DNA of 9,563 bases from Deltaproteobacteria bacterium (GTDB taxonomy: Bacteria; Myxococcota_A; Polyangia; Haliangiales; Haliangiaceae). Position numbers and translations under genes: made by a program. Under the pieces are notes generated by a model. That model was not told the DNA's origin. It made no database searches and saw nothing but the letters and a program-made list of their open reading frames with translations. Location of the stretch: contig JACCYD010000870.1 of assembly GCA_013696695.1 (NCBI GenBank), positions 1 to 9,563 of the forward strand, read 5' to 3'. Positions 1 to 7,254 of this stretch are shown piece by piece; position 1 is the first letter of the stretch; each line of letters starts with the position of its first letter.

Positions 1-164
1 TGCAGACGGTGGATCCAGCGCCGCGCGAGTTCACCGCGCGGATCGCGGCGAAGGGCAAGACGCCGGTGAACGCGGGGAGCAATCGTCCGCCAACGCAGGG
101 CAGTGGCGGGATCAACACGTGGGACCGGTTCAACGGTAGCCAGCGCGACGATCCGAATCGTTAG
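1..164 (+). CDS. C-terminal end of an unrecognised protein (partial)
   Basis: An open frame whose first complete codon is at base 3 runs to a TAG at 162-164 and gives 53 visible residues. The tail is hydrophilic and rich in Gly, Pro, Asn and Arg, and includes the stretch INTWDRFNGSQRDDPNR at the very end. Codon use is GC3-rich like its neighbours, and the stop interlocks with the pyk stop, which together support a real gene end. No domain can be recognised from this fragment; it looks like a disordered C-terminal tail. The N-terminus and function lie outside the window. Confidence 0.6.
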   Translation, partial: QTVDPAPREFTARIAAKGKTPVNAGSNRPPTQGSGGINTWDRFNGSQRDDPNR

Positions 165-172
165 GTGATTCG
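154..172. repeat. 6-bp inverted repeat centred on two convergent stops
   Basis: CGAATC (154-159) and GATTCG (167-172) are perfect complements separated by 7 bases. The loop contains the interlocked TAG of the upstream gene and TAA of pyk. A transcript from either strand could form a short stem here, but there is no T-run on either side, so it is not a typical intrinsic terminator. It may be chance. Confidence 0.3.
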
Positions 173-1585
173 CTTCAGGCTGACCGAGCAGTCGGCGCCT
201 GGCACCAGGTGCGCACCGAACACGAACACCAGCGGTTCGCCGGGAGCCGCCCAGCGGTTCTCGACGACGAACTTCTCGGCACGCTCCGCGAGCTCGGTGG
301 CGGACGCCCCGGTGGTCATCGCGAACGGATGCACGCCCCAGTACAAGGCGAGCCGGCGCAACGTCGCGTGCTCGCGCGTGAACGCGATGATCGGCGCTCG
401 CGGCCGCTCGTCGGAGAGCAGGCGTGCGGTGGCACCTGAATCGGTGAACGCGAGGATCGCGGCGGCGCCGGTCTCGCGGGCGGCGCGCGCGGCGATGCGC
501 GCGTTGACGCGGGCGAAACAATCGTGATCGGCGGGGTTTGGCGCGGGATGGATCTCGCGATCGAACGGGTAGAGCGTTCGCTCGGTGACCTCGGCGATCG
601 AGGCCATGCGGCGCACGGTCTCGACCGGGTGCTTGCCGACGGCCGTCTCGCCGGAGAGCATGACGACGTCGGTGCCGTCGAGGATCGCGTTCGCCACGTC
701 GGTGACCTCGGCGCGCGTGGGGAGCGGGTTGTCGGTCATCGACTCGAGCATCTGCGTGGCAGTGACCACCAGCTTGCCCTGCTGGTTGGCGCGCGAAATG
801 ATCCGCTTCTGGTGCGCGGGGATCATCTCGAGTGAGGATTCGATCGCGAGATCGCCGCGCGCGACCATCACGCCATCGGCGATCGCGACGATCTCGTCGA
901 TCGCATCGACCGCCTGCGGCTTTTCGATCTTCGCGATGATCGGAACGACGCGTCCGCGATCGACCATCACGCGGCGCAGATCCTCGACGTCCGACGGGCG
1001 CCGTACGAACGACAGCGCGACGTAATCGACGCCGAGCTTGAGCCCGAACTCGACGTCGATCCGATCCTTGTCGGTCATCGCCGCAGCGGTGAGCGTGGCG
1101 CCCGGAACGCTGAGGCCCTTGTTCGAGACCAGCAGGCCACCATCGGTGACCTCGGTCATCACGTCCTGGCCGTCGACGCCGCGCACGATGACGGCGACGC
1201 GGCCCTCGTCGAGTAGGATCTTCATGCCGATCTCGACGTCGCTCGCGAGCAGCTCGTAATCGGTGGGCACGACGTTCTCGCCGGCCTTGCCGATGATCTT
1301 TCGCGTCGTGATCACGAGCTTCGAGCCGGTCTCGACCTTGATCTCGCCGTCGATCTTGCCGAGGCGGATCTTCGGGCCTTGCAGATCCTGGAGCACGGCG
1401 ACCTCGCGGCCCTGGCGCGCCGACGCTTCGCGCACGCGCTGGTAGGTCTCGGCGTGGGCCTCGTGCGTGCCGTGCGAGAAGTTGAGTCGCACGGCATCGA
1501 GGCCGGCGGCGATCAGCGCGTCGAGGACGGCGGGTTCGCGCGAGGCCGGGCCGAGGGTCGCGAGGATCTTGGTTCGACGCTTCAC
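161..1585 (-). CDS. pyk: Pyruvate kinase, K+-independent type
   Basis: Catalyses phosphoenolpyruvate + ADP to pyruvate + ATP, the last step of glycolysis, in the cytosol. The GTG start at 1585 gives 474 residues, the usual bacterial length, opening with KRRTKILATLGPAS; a GAGGA ribosome-binding site lies 7 bases upstream. A longer in-frame reading from 1825 adds 80 residues of low-quality sequence and runs antisense into the porin gene, so it was rejected. Visible motifs: RLNFSHG (33-39, substrate-binding Arg33/Asn35/Ser37/His38), LQDLQGPKIRLG (65-76), the active-site signature PIIAKIEKPQAV (215-226) with catalytic Lys219 and metal ligand Glu221, ARGDL with Asp245, TQMLESM (277-283), PTRAEVTDVANA (289-300) and MLSGETA. 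The C-terminal allosteric-type domain is about 350-474, with no extra PEP-utiliser domain. Leu68, Gln69, Lys72 and Leu75 are the residues known from K+-independent enzymes. It converges on the upstream partial gene and is divergent from the porin. Confidence 0.96.
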   Translation of the reverse strand: MKRRTKILATLGPASREPAVLDALIAAGLDAVRLNFSHGTHEAHAETYQRVREASARQGREVAVLQDLQGPKIRLGKIDGEIKVETGSKLVITTRKIIGKAGENVVPTDYELLASDVEIGMKILLDEGRVAVIVRGVDGQDVMTEVTDGGLLVSNKGLSVPGATLTAAAMTDKDRIDVEFGLKLGVDYVALSFVRRPSDVEDLRRVMVDRGRVVPIIAKIEKPQAVDAIDEIVAIADGVMVARGDLAIESSLEMIPAHQKRIISRANQQGKLVVTATQMLESMTDNPLPTRAEVTDVANAILDGTDVVMLSGETAVGKHPVETVRRMASIAEVTERTLYPFDREIHPAPNPADHDCFARVNARIAARAARETGAAAILAFTDSGATARLLSDERPRAPIIAFTREHATLRRLALYWGVHPFAMTTGASATELAERAEKFVVENRWAAPGEPLVFVFGAHLVPGADCSVSLKRIT

Positions 1586-1707
1586 GCGCGCATCCTCGCA
1601 CGCGGCTCTGGCTGTCCCAAGGGACTCCCTCGGGGTAAGTGATTCCCGTCCTTGCGCTGCGGACGGGAATCGATCTTTCGCATCGGTCGTGTTGGAATGG
1701 CCGTCGG
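1586..1707. promoter_or_regulatory. Divergent intergenic region between pyk and the porin gene
   Basis: This 122-bp gap must carry the promoters for both pyk (leftward) and the OprB-type porin (rightward) unless these lie in coding sequence. It holds several dyads: GTCCC-AA-GGGAC at 1614-1625, CCC-TC-GGG at 1627-1634, and a perfect 11-bp inverted repeat at 1641-1671. I could not identify convincing -35/-10 boxes on either strand. Shared control of the two genes is an inference from position only. Confidence 0.5.
1641..1671. repeat. Perfect 11-bp inverted repeat, 9-base loop
   Basis: GATTCCCGTCC (1641-1651) and GGACGGGAATC (1661-1671) are exact reverse complements around ttgcgctgc. It lies 37 bases upstream of the porin GTG and about 56 bases upstream of the pyk GTG. 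No gene reads into it from upstream on either strand, and no T-run follows, so a terminator role is unlikely. It could be a regulator operator or a hairpin in the 5' leader of one of the two transcripts. Confidence 0.6.
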
Positions 1708-2787
1708 GTGAACAAAGCGATCGCGTTGTCGATCCTGGTCTCGAGCGCGCCGGCGGCGGCCGACGTCGAGCTCGATCCATGTGCGTGCAGCCCGAACAAG
1801 CCGGGCTTTCATCGCGCCGATGCACTCAGCGGTGATTGGGGCGGCCTGCGCTCCGATCTGTTCGAGGACGGCATCAAGGTCACCGCCGCGTACGCACCGG
1901 AGGTGTTCGCAGCGCCGGGCCAAGACGACGAGCGCATCGTCAACGCGGGCCTCGCCTCGCTCGCGATCGACTTCGAGCTCGACAAGCTGATCGACGACAA
2001 CCTCGGCGCGATCCGGATCTCGGCGTTCGGCATTCACGGCAAGGGCCTCCAGCTGATGGACATCTACGGGACGTCGAACAACGTCGCCACCGAGGATGTG
2101 CGGTTGTTCGAAGCCTACGTCGATCAACCGATCGGTCCGTTCGCGATCCGCGCGGGTCTGCTGTCGGCCGATCAGGAATTCATCATCGCGGAGCACTCGA
2201 CGGTGCTGCTCAACGCGACGTTCGGGATCATCGCGCTGATGCCGAACAACTTCGGCGGCCCGGTCTATCCGCAGGCGACGCCCGGCGTGTCGGCGCGTCT
2301 CGAGTCCGACGCGGTGACCGTGCGTGCGGCGGTGTACGACGGCGATCGGATCGAGGAGCACGGCATCCCGCAGGAGCTCGCGGGGAGCGCGATGATCATG
2401 GGCGAGGTCGAGAGCCATGGCTTCAAGCTCGGCGCCTGGCACCACACCGCTCTCGGCAGCGGCTACTACGGCGTGATGTCGCGCCAGGTCGCGAAGCGCC
2501 TCGGTGCGTTCGCGCGCGTCGGCATCGCCCCCGATCAGGACATCCCGCTCTACGCCGACGTCGGCTTTCGGTTCGGTCCGGGCGGCGTGTGGAAGAAGCG
2601 CAAGAAGGACTTCTTCTCGATGGGTCTCGCGTTCGCACAGAGCAGCCTCGGTGCACAGACCGCGATCGAGATGACCTATCAGATCCTCATCACCGGCTGG
2701 TTGACGATCCAGCCCGACCTCCAGCTCGCACTGAAACGCGACGGCACCGACGGCGTGGTCGCGACGCGCGCCGTGATCGCGTTTTAA
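1708..2787 (+). CDS. OprB-family carbohydrate-selective porin, short form
   Basis: Predicted outer-membrane beta-barrel for sugar diffusion. The GTG at 1708 gives 359 residues beginning with a signal peptide (charged start VNK, hydrophobic core, cleavage after APAAA at residue 18); the upstream in-frame GTG at 1639 would place a non-hydrophobic leader over the inverted repeat. OprB-like landmarks appear in family order: GDWGGLR (42-48), LLSADQEF...STVLLNATFG (151-173), PVYPQATPGVSAR (185-197), VRAAVYDGD (205-213), LGAWHHT (241-247), LGAFARVGIAPDQD (265-278), a basic turn WKKRKKD (295-301), then YQILITGWLTIQPDLQLAL (324-342) and a terminal Phe, as expected for barrel assembly. OprB proteins are usually 400 residues or more, so this is a compact member. 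A CAC pair (Cys25, Cys27) near the mature N-terminus is unusual. Substrate cannot be told from sequence. It is divergent from pyk, and its TAA abuts the stop of the DUF3160 gene. Confidence 0.85.
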   Translation: MNKAIALSILVSSAPAAADVELDPCACSPNKPGFHRADALSGDWGGLRSDLFEDGIKVTAAYAPEVFAAPGQDDERIVNAGLASLAIDFELDKLIDDNLGAIRISAFGIHGKGLQLMDIYGTSNNVATEDVRLFEAYVDQPIGPFAIRAGLLSADQEFIIAEHSTVLLNATFGIIALMPNNFGGPVYPQATPGVSARLESDAVTVRAAVYDGDRIEEHGIPQELAGSAMIMGEVESHGFKLGAWHHTALGSGYYGVMSRQVAKRLGAFARVGIAPDQDIPLYADVGFRFGPGGVWKKRKKDFFSMGLAFAQSSLGAQTAIEMTYQILITGWLTIQPDLQLALKRDGTDGVVATRAVIAF

Positions 2788-2791
2788 TTAA
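2784..2791. other. TTAATTAA palindrome holding two abutting stop codons
   Basis: The porin TAA (2785-2787) and the DUF3160 gene TAA (complement of 2788-2790) are back to back with no base between them, inside an 8-bp A/T palindrome that stands out in this GC-rich sequence. No separate terminator fits between the genes. Confidence 0.85.
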
Positions 2792-5382
2792 TCCTCGGGA
2801 GGCCGCTGCTTCTCGAGCTGTTCCTGTTCCGCCGTGGTGACGAACCAGAACCCGTAGCTGCTCTCGCCGCCGGTCTGCTTCGCGGCCCACGCGCTGAACA
2901 AGCCGGACTTGAGCTGCACCATCTCGACCTTGTCGAACATGCGGCGCGGGAATCGGAACTGCGATTTTCCCGAGCCGACGTTCCTGGTCTGGCTGGTGAT
3001 CGGAACGCGATGATGATCGAGCAGCACGAGCGTGACCGGACCGACGGCGGCAAGGGACTCGACGTCGAACAGCCAGGTGTCGTCGCTCCAGTTCTCGGTG
3101 ACCGTCAGCTTGGGCTTCGTCCCGCCCGCGACCAGATAGCCCGCGGCCCACGGCTCCCGCTGTGGCGGTAGCGGCTTCGCGTCGTACCGATCGAGCGTGA
3201 GCCGGCCTTCGGACGTCGGTGCCGTGGTCTCGTACGCATGTGCGATCGGTCCGACGGCGACGCGCGGCGGCCCACCGGTATCGATCACGAACACGCCGAT
3301 CCGCGGCTCGCCGGTGCCGAGGTACATCGTGCGCTCGGCGTTCTGCGCGATGCCCGTGATCAGCTCGGGCTGCGCCGTCGCATCCGCGAAATTGCGAAAT
3401 AGATCGAAGTACCAACCGGCATACGTCGGCGGGGCGCCCGAGGCATCGATCATCACGATCTCGACCACCATCGACAGCCATTGCTTCTGCGCCTCGGTGA
3501 GCGGCTTGCCGGCGAGCTCGGTGGCGACGATCGAACGCAGCACGCGGAGCGTGGTGTCGAGCTTCGTGAAGTAGGCCTGTGCCTTCGACGTATCCTCCGG
3601 ATCGATGTTCGCGAGGATCTCCTTGCCGCGTGCGGCATACGCGATCAGGGCGTCGTAGACCTCAGCCGCCGGCTCGACATAGCCGTCAGGAATCTCGCAG
3701 CCGGAGCCCAGGTAGGCCATGCCGGTCATCAGCTCGTACGAGCTGCGCAGCTGACCGAACGCGGCGACCGCGGAATTCATCCGCAGGTCTGCGAAGCCGT
3801 CGGACTTCATGTGGGTGGGCAGCGTGCCGGCCGTCGGCTTCGCGAGCGCGCGGATCGCCTTCAGCCACATCGAATACAGATCGGTGCCGGCCATCCTCCC
3901 GTCGAGGGACGTGCGCGCGACGCCGAGCTGGCGCCCGAGCTCGGGAAACGTCTGGAGCTCGCTCTCGAGGTGAGCCTTCGCGCGATCGTGACCGAGGATG
4001 AACGCGACATCGGCCGCCCCGACATCGAAGCGCCGCGGCACCGCCGGTTGGATGATCGGAGCGAACGCCGCGGCGTCGGGGCTGACGCGTGCGCCGAACA
4101 TCGCGGCGATCACCGGCAGGTCGGTCAGCCCGTCGGGGTGGGGCTGCGTCGGGATCGAGCGCTGGTAGCCGTTGCCGATCACCGCCGCGAGGGCAGGCTG
4201 CGCCGTCAGCGATACGCGATCGAGCTTGGCCTTCGCGCGCAATGCATCGAGCTCCGCGAACGACACGTCCTCGCGCTTGCCGGCGAGCTCACCCCACACC
4301 GCATCGATCGCGGCGATGTCGTCGAGCACAGCCGCCGACTGCGCGAGGTCGATCAACGCGAGACCGACCGCAACCTCGCGCGGAGTCTCGCTGCGATCCG
4401 GGAGCATCGTCGAGCTCCGGCTCGAGCGCGACACCAGGTTGAATTCGATGCGCGACAACCAGGTCATCGCGCGGAAGTAGGTCCCGCCCGCCCCCGAGTA
4501 ACGGCCGCGCGGCTGGAACGCGCCGAAGTCGATCATCCGCTGACGGCCGAACAGCTCGGTCTGTTCGAAGCCCTTCGCCTCGAAGATCTTGGGCAGCAGC
4601 GCCAATACCTCGGCGTCGTTGCCGAGCAACGACTTCACGGCGAGCTCCTTGGTGAGGCCCGTGGACCAGTAATCGATCGCGACCAAATTGCGGGCGATGG
4701 TGAGATACAGATCGACATCGCGCGCGACACTGCGCGGCCACGTCGACGCGACGGCGGCCAGCCCGCAGTGAAGATCGGCGAGGAGCTTGTGGAGCTTCGG
4801 TTTCAAGATCTCGCGCTCGACATCACCGATCACGCCCGCGTGCGACGCGTAGATCGCGTGCAGCACCGAATCGATCGACACGTAGATCGGAAGCTGCGAC
4901 TGGAAGATCTCGTGATAGGCCTCGACGAAGTTCCAGTGGCTCGCACCCTGCGCCACCGTGAAGCCATCGCGCGCGAGCGCTGCGCGATGACGCTGGTCGA
5001 GGCCGTAGCGCTGCGCCACTCGCGCCCAGCGCGCCGGATCGGATTTGCGATCCCACGCGCGCGTCTGATTGTCCGCGGGGCTCGGTGATGAAACACCGAG
5101 GATCTTCTGGTTCGCCGCATCGAGCGTCGAGCGCGCCGCCTGGCAGGTCTTGCCCTGCTGCGGCGTGGCGCGCGGCATCAGGCCGTCGGTGCCGAACAGC
5201 CCGCCGGGCCGCCCCGGTCTCGTCGGACGCGTCACCGCAGGCTTGTCCTCGACCTTCGGACAGGAAGCGACCGCGAGCTGCTCCACGACAGCGGCTTGCT
5301 CGACCTGTGGCGGCGTCGTGACTTGCGTGACGTTCGACGAGCAGGCGACGAGCAGTGCAACCACGAGCCCCGATCGCGACAT
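2788..5382 (-). CDS. DUF3160-family lipoprotein
   Basis: Large predicted envelope lipoprotein of unknown function. The ATG at 5382 gives 864 residues with a short signal peptide and a lipobox LVAC, so Cys14 would be lipidated. Another ATG at 5418 adds 12 residues and has AGG nearby; the start is therefore not certain. Residues 15-80 are a low-complexity linker rich in Val, Pro, Arg and Gly. DUF3160 hallmarks follow: WNFVEAYHEIF...PIYVSIDSVLHAIYASH (150-181), DFGAFQPRGRYSGAGGTYFRAMTWLSR (285-311), NSAVAAFGQLRSSYEL (536-551), IPDGYVEPAAEVYDALI (564-580), TYAGWYFDLF (653-662) and a stretch ending in GRLTLDRYD (726-734). Residues 740-864 form a beta-rich C-terminal part I do not recognise. No catalytic residues are established for the family. 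It is convergent with the porin with zero spacing and divergent from the DUF2625 gene. Confidence 0.88.
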   Translation of the reverse strand: MSRSGLVVALLVACSSNVTQVTTPPQVEQAAVVEQLAVASCPKVEDKPAVTRPTRPGRPGGLFGTDGLMPRATPQQGKTCQAARSTLDAANQKILGVSSPSPADNQTRAWDRKSDPARWARVAQRYGLDQRHRAALARDGFTVAQGASHWNFVEAYHEIFQSQLPIYVSIDSVLHAIYASHAGVIGDVEREILKPKLHKLLADLHCGLAAVASTWPRSVARDVDLYLTIARNLVAIDYWSTGLTKELAVKSLLGNDAEVLALLPKIFEAKGFEQTELFGRQRMIDFGAFQPRGRYSGAGGTYFRAMTWLSRIEFNLVSRSSRSSTMLPDRSETPREVAVGLALIDLAQSAAVLDDIAAIDAVWGELAGKREDVSFAELDALRAKAKLDRVSLTAQPALAAVIGNGYQRSIPTQPHPDGLTDLPVIAAMFGARVSPDAAAFAPIIQPAVPRRFDVGAADVAFILGHDRAKAHLESELQTFPELGRQLGVARTSLDGRMAGTDLYSMWLKAIRALAKPTAGTLPTHMKSDGFADLRMNSAVAAFGQLRSSYELMTGMAYLGSGCEIPDGYVEPAAEVYDALIAYAARGKEILANIDPEDTSKAQAYFTKLDTTLRVLRSIVATELAGKPLTEAQKQWLSMVVEIVMIDASGAPPTYAGWYFDLFRNFADATAQPELITGIAQNAERTMYLGTGEPRIGVFVIDTGGPPRVAVGPIAHAYETTAPTSEGRLTLDRYDAKPLPPQREPWAAGYLVAGGTKPKLTVTENWSDDTWLFDVESLAAVGPVTLVLLDHHRVPITSQTRNVGSGKSQFRFPRRMFDKVEMVQLKSGLFSAWAAKQTGGESSYGFWFVTTAEQEQLEKQRPPED

Positions 5383-5438
5383 CACACGATCATGCGGGAA
5401 TCGTCGACCGTGTACCATCGAGGCCTGGGTTGGAAGTG
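5383..5438. promoter_or_regulatory. Very short divergent gap between the DUF3160 and DUF2625 genes
   Basis: Only 56 bp (or 20 bp if the DUF3160 gene starts at 5418) separate the two divergent starts, so at least one promoter must extend into coding sequence. I see no clear -35/-10 pair. GGAAG at 5432-5436 is the only purine-rich candidate ribosome-binding site for the rightward gene, but it lies just 2 bases from the ATG. Confidence 0.4.
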
Positions 5439-6089
5439 ATGCGGGCGAAGTCATCGAGCGAGCTGGTGAGCGAGGGATCCGCGATCGCGGTGATCCGGTC
5501 ATGGGTTGATTCGACCCCGCGTCGCGTCGAGATCTTTGACTGCAAACCGGAGCACGGCGAGATCGCGCTGGAAGCACTGCAAGTCACCGCGCGGTCGCCC
5601 CTCGGCGCACTCGCCCTCGAGACCGGCGGCATGCTGGTCGACAACGGCTGGATCCGCGTGCTCGGTGCTGGCTGCATGCAGCTCGCACGCACGATCGCCG
5701 GCTGGAATAATTTGCCGTGCGACCCCGGCGACGCCTATCTGCCGGGCGCGATGTTCGTCGCCGATGACGTGCTCGGTGGAATGTACGCGATCGATGTCGG
5801 CGCGCTCGGCGGTGTCCGAGGCAACGTCAGTTATTACGCCCCCGGTGCGCTCGTGTGGCGCGACACCGGTCTCGGCTACGGCGATTGGCTGCGCCACATC
5901 CTTCTCGATCCCGACGATGTCCATGCAGAACGCTGGGATGGCTGGGAGGCCGACGTGCGCACGCTCCCCGGCACGCACGCATTCATGCTCGATCCAGCGC
6001 CTTGGAATCCCGGTCCGCCGTTCTGCGATCGCGATCGCAGGCCGGTGACGATGCGAGAATTGCGCGACGCACTGCTGCGGCGTTCGTAG
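5439..6089 (+). CDS. DUF2625-family protein
   Basis: A 216-residue soluble protein with no signal peptide or membrane segment, probably cytoplasmic. The family core is clear: LQVTARSPLGALALETGG followed by MLVDNGWIRVLGAG (47-78), FVADDVLGGMYAIDVGALGG (106-125), SYYAPGALVWRDTGLGYGDW (131-150) and RWDGWEADV (165-173). The ATG at 5439 leaves about 18 residues before VIRSWVDS, matching the short N-terminal lead usual for this family; a GTG directly upstream (5436) is an alternative. The biochemical role of DUF2625 is not established. The layout (Gly/Asp-rich display loops and an FVADD..GG core) recalls SMI1/KNR4-like (SUKH) folds, which is my inference only. It is followed after 36 bp by the esterase gene and is probably the first gene of a three-gene operon. 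An 18-bp perfect palindrome lies near its 3' end. Confidence 0.82.
   Translation: MRAKSSSELVSEGSAIAVIRSWVDSTPRRVEIFDCKPEHGEIALEALQVTARSPLGALALETGGMLVDNGWIRVLGAGCMQLARTIAGWNNLPCDPGDAYLPGAMFVADDVLGGMYAIDVGALGGVRGNVSYYAPGALVWRDTGLGYGDWLRHILLDPDDVHAERWDGWEADVRTLPGTHAFMLDPAPWNPGPPFCDRDRRPVTMRELRDALLRRS
6023..6040. repeat. 18-bp perfect palindrome inside the DUF2625 gene
   Basis: CTGCGATCGCGATCGCAG reads the same on both strands and contains two overlapping GCGATCGC octamers. It lies in codons for the FCDRDRR region, about 50 bases before the stop. It could be a protein-binding site, or a product of the strong GATCG word bias of this genome. Confidence 0.6.
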
Positions 6090-6125
6090 TGGATCGCGGC
6101 GCGATCGCGACATAAAGTGACGCCC

Positions 6126-7250
6126 ATGTCACGTTGCATGGGGCTCGCGATTCTCCTCGCTGCGTGCGGCGATAACGCGGTCGAAGAGATCCAGAATCCC
6201 GTGCGCGACGCGTACGACACGTGGCTCAAGATCGAGCCGCCGGGGGTCGTCTGCGGCAACAACACCCAGTACAAGCTGTTCGCGAACTTCTCCGACAAGA
6301 GCGACAACCTGGTCGTCGTGTTCGAGCCCGGTGGTGCGTGCTGGGATTACGCGAGCTGCACCGGTCAGGATGGCATTCGCGGCGCGGCGAACATCGATGG
6401 CATCCCGGACGATCACTGGGAGCTCGCGCCGTTCATCTCGCCGTTCCTGTCGCGGTTCGACGACACCAACCCGTCGCGCGACTGGAACATGATCTACGTG
6501 CCGTACTGCACCGCCGATGTGCACACCGGCAACAAGACGGTCACCTACTCGAACGAAGGCGCACCGGACGTCGAGTTCCATCACGATGGACACGAGGTCG
6601 TGCAGAAGGTCGTGTCGTATCTCGACGGCGAGTTCACGCACGTCCCGAAGCTGCTCGTCACCGGATGCTCCGCTGGTGGTGTCGGCTCGCTCGTCAACTA
6701 CCGCTTCCTGCGCAAGGGCATCACCGCCGTCGAGAAGGGCTACCTGATCAACGACTCCGGTCCGGTGTTCCCGTCGTCGGGCTACTCCGCGCCGATGCAC
6801 GCGATGATCCGCAGCGCGTGGGATCTCGATTCGATCACCTCGACGATGCCGTCGGGCTTCACGCTCGACGACATGGGCACGATCAACACCGCGCTCGCCG
6901 ACGAGTTCCCCACCGATCGGCTCTCCACCACGTACTTCCGTCGCGACTTCAACTTCTCGCTGTACTCGTACGAGCGGTTCTACGACTTTCCGCCCAAGGA
7001 GGAGATCCTCCGCATGTGGGACGCCGACACGCAGCTCCTGATCGAGCAGTACGCGACGCGCGAAAATCTCGAGTACTTCATCCCGTACTTCCGCGACATC
7101 AACGACAGCCACTGCACCACGGTGCTCAACTTCGCGGGCTCTGACATTCAGGCGCAGAACATGACGCTCGCGGATTGGGTCAACGACTTCGTCGGCGACC
7201 AGCCCATCGAGAGCTACATCGAAGCGCCCGTTTTGGGCGAAGACGACTGA
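6126..7250 (+). CDS. Pectinacetylesterase/Notum-family lipoprotein
   Basis: Predicted envelope-anchored serine carboxylesterase of the family that includes plant pectin acetylesterases and animal Notum; the natural substrate is unknown. The ATG at 6126 gives 374 residues with a very short signal peptide and lipobox LAAC (Cys14). A GTG at 6117 would add three residues; the AAAGTGA ahead of the ATG is a weak ribosome-binding site. Family landmarks: NLVVVFEPGGACWDYASC (61-78), the oxyanion region, where many relatives have EGGG rather than EPGG; the YCTADVHTG motif (127-135); the nucleophile elbow GCSAGG (180-185) with Ser182; NDSG (209-212); and NDSHC (326-330) with His329 as the likely catalytic His. 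The Asp of the triad is not certain. Cys pairs at 72/78 and elsewhere may form disulfides, consistent with export. Its stop lies 4 bp before the methyltransferase start. Confidence 0.85.
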   Translation: MSRCMGLAILLAACGDNAVEEIQNPVRDAYDTWLKIEPPGVVCGNNTQYKLFANFSDKSDNLVVVFEPGGACWDYASCTGQDGIRGAANIDGIPDDHWELAPFISPFLSRFDDTNPSRDWNMIYVPYCTADVHTGNKTVTYSNEGAPDVEFHHDGHEVVQKVVSYLDGEFTHVPKLLVTGCSAGGVGSLVNYRFLRKGITAVEKGYLINDSGPVFPSSGYSAPMHAMIRSAWDLDSITSTMPSGFTLDDMGTINTALADEFPTDRLSTTYFRRDFNFSLYSYERFYDFPPKEEILRMWDADTQLLIEQYATRENLEYFIPYFRDINDSHCTTVLNFAGSDIQAQNMTLADWVNDFVGDQPIESYIEAPVLGEDD

Positions 7251-7254
7251 GCTA

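Noticed and set aside
1641..1671. The 11-bp hairpin as an intrinsic terminator
   Set aside because: It lies between two divergent starts, so there is no upstream transcript to end, and no T-run follows on either strand.
1639..1707. Earlier GTG start for the porin at 1639
   Set aside because: It would bury the signal peptide behind 23 non-hydrophobic residues and cover the inverted repeat.
1586..1825. N-terminal extension of pyruvate kinase from 1825
   Set aside because: The 80 extra residues are Arg/Pro/Ser-rich, overlap the divergent porin start and are absent from the family; a GTG with a good ribosome-binding site lies at 1585.
3481..5088. Plus-strand open frame of 535 codons opposite the DUF3160 gene
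   Set aside because: Arg/Glu/His-rich shadow translation with no motifs, while the opposite strand shows DUF3160 hallmarks along its length.
5383..5418. Twin-arginine signal in the longer DUF3160 start (GRRFPHDR)
   Set aside because: The spacing and residues after the Arg pair do not fit a Tat motif, and the lipobox sits correctly after the shorter start.
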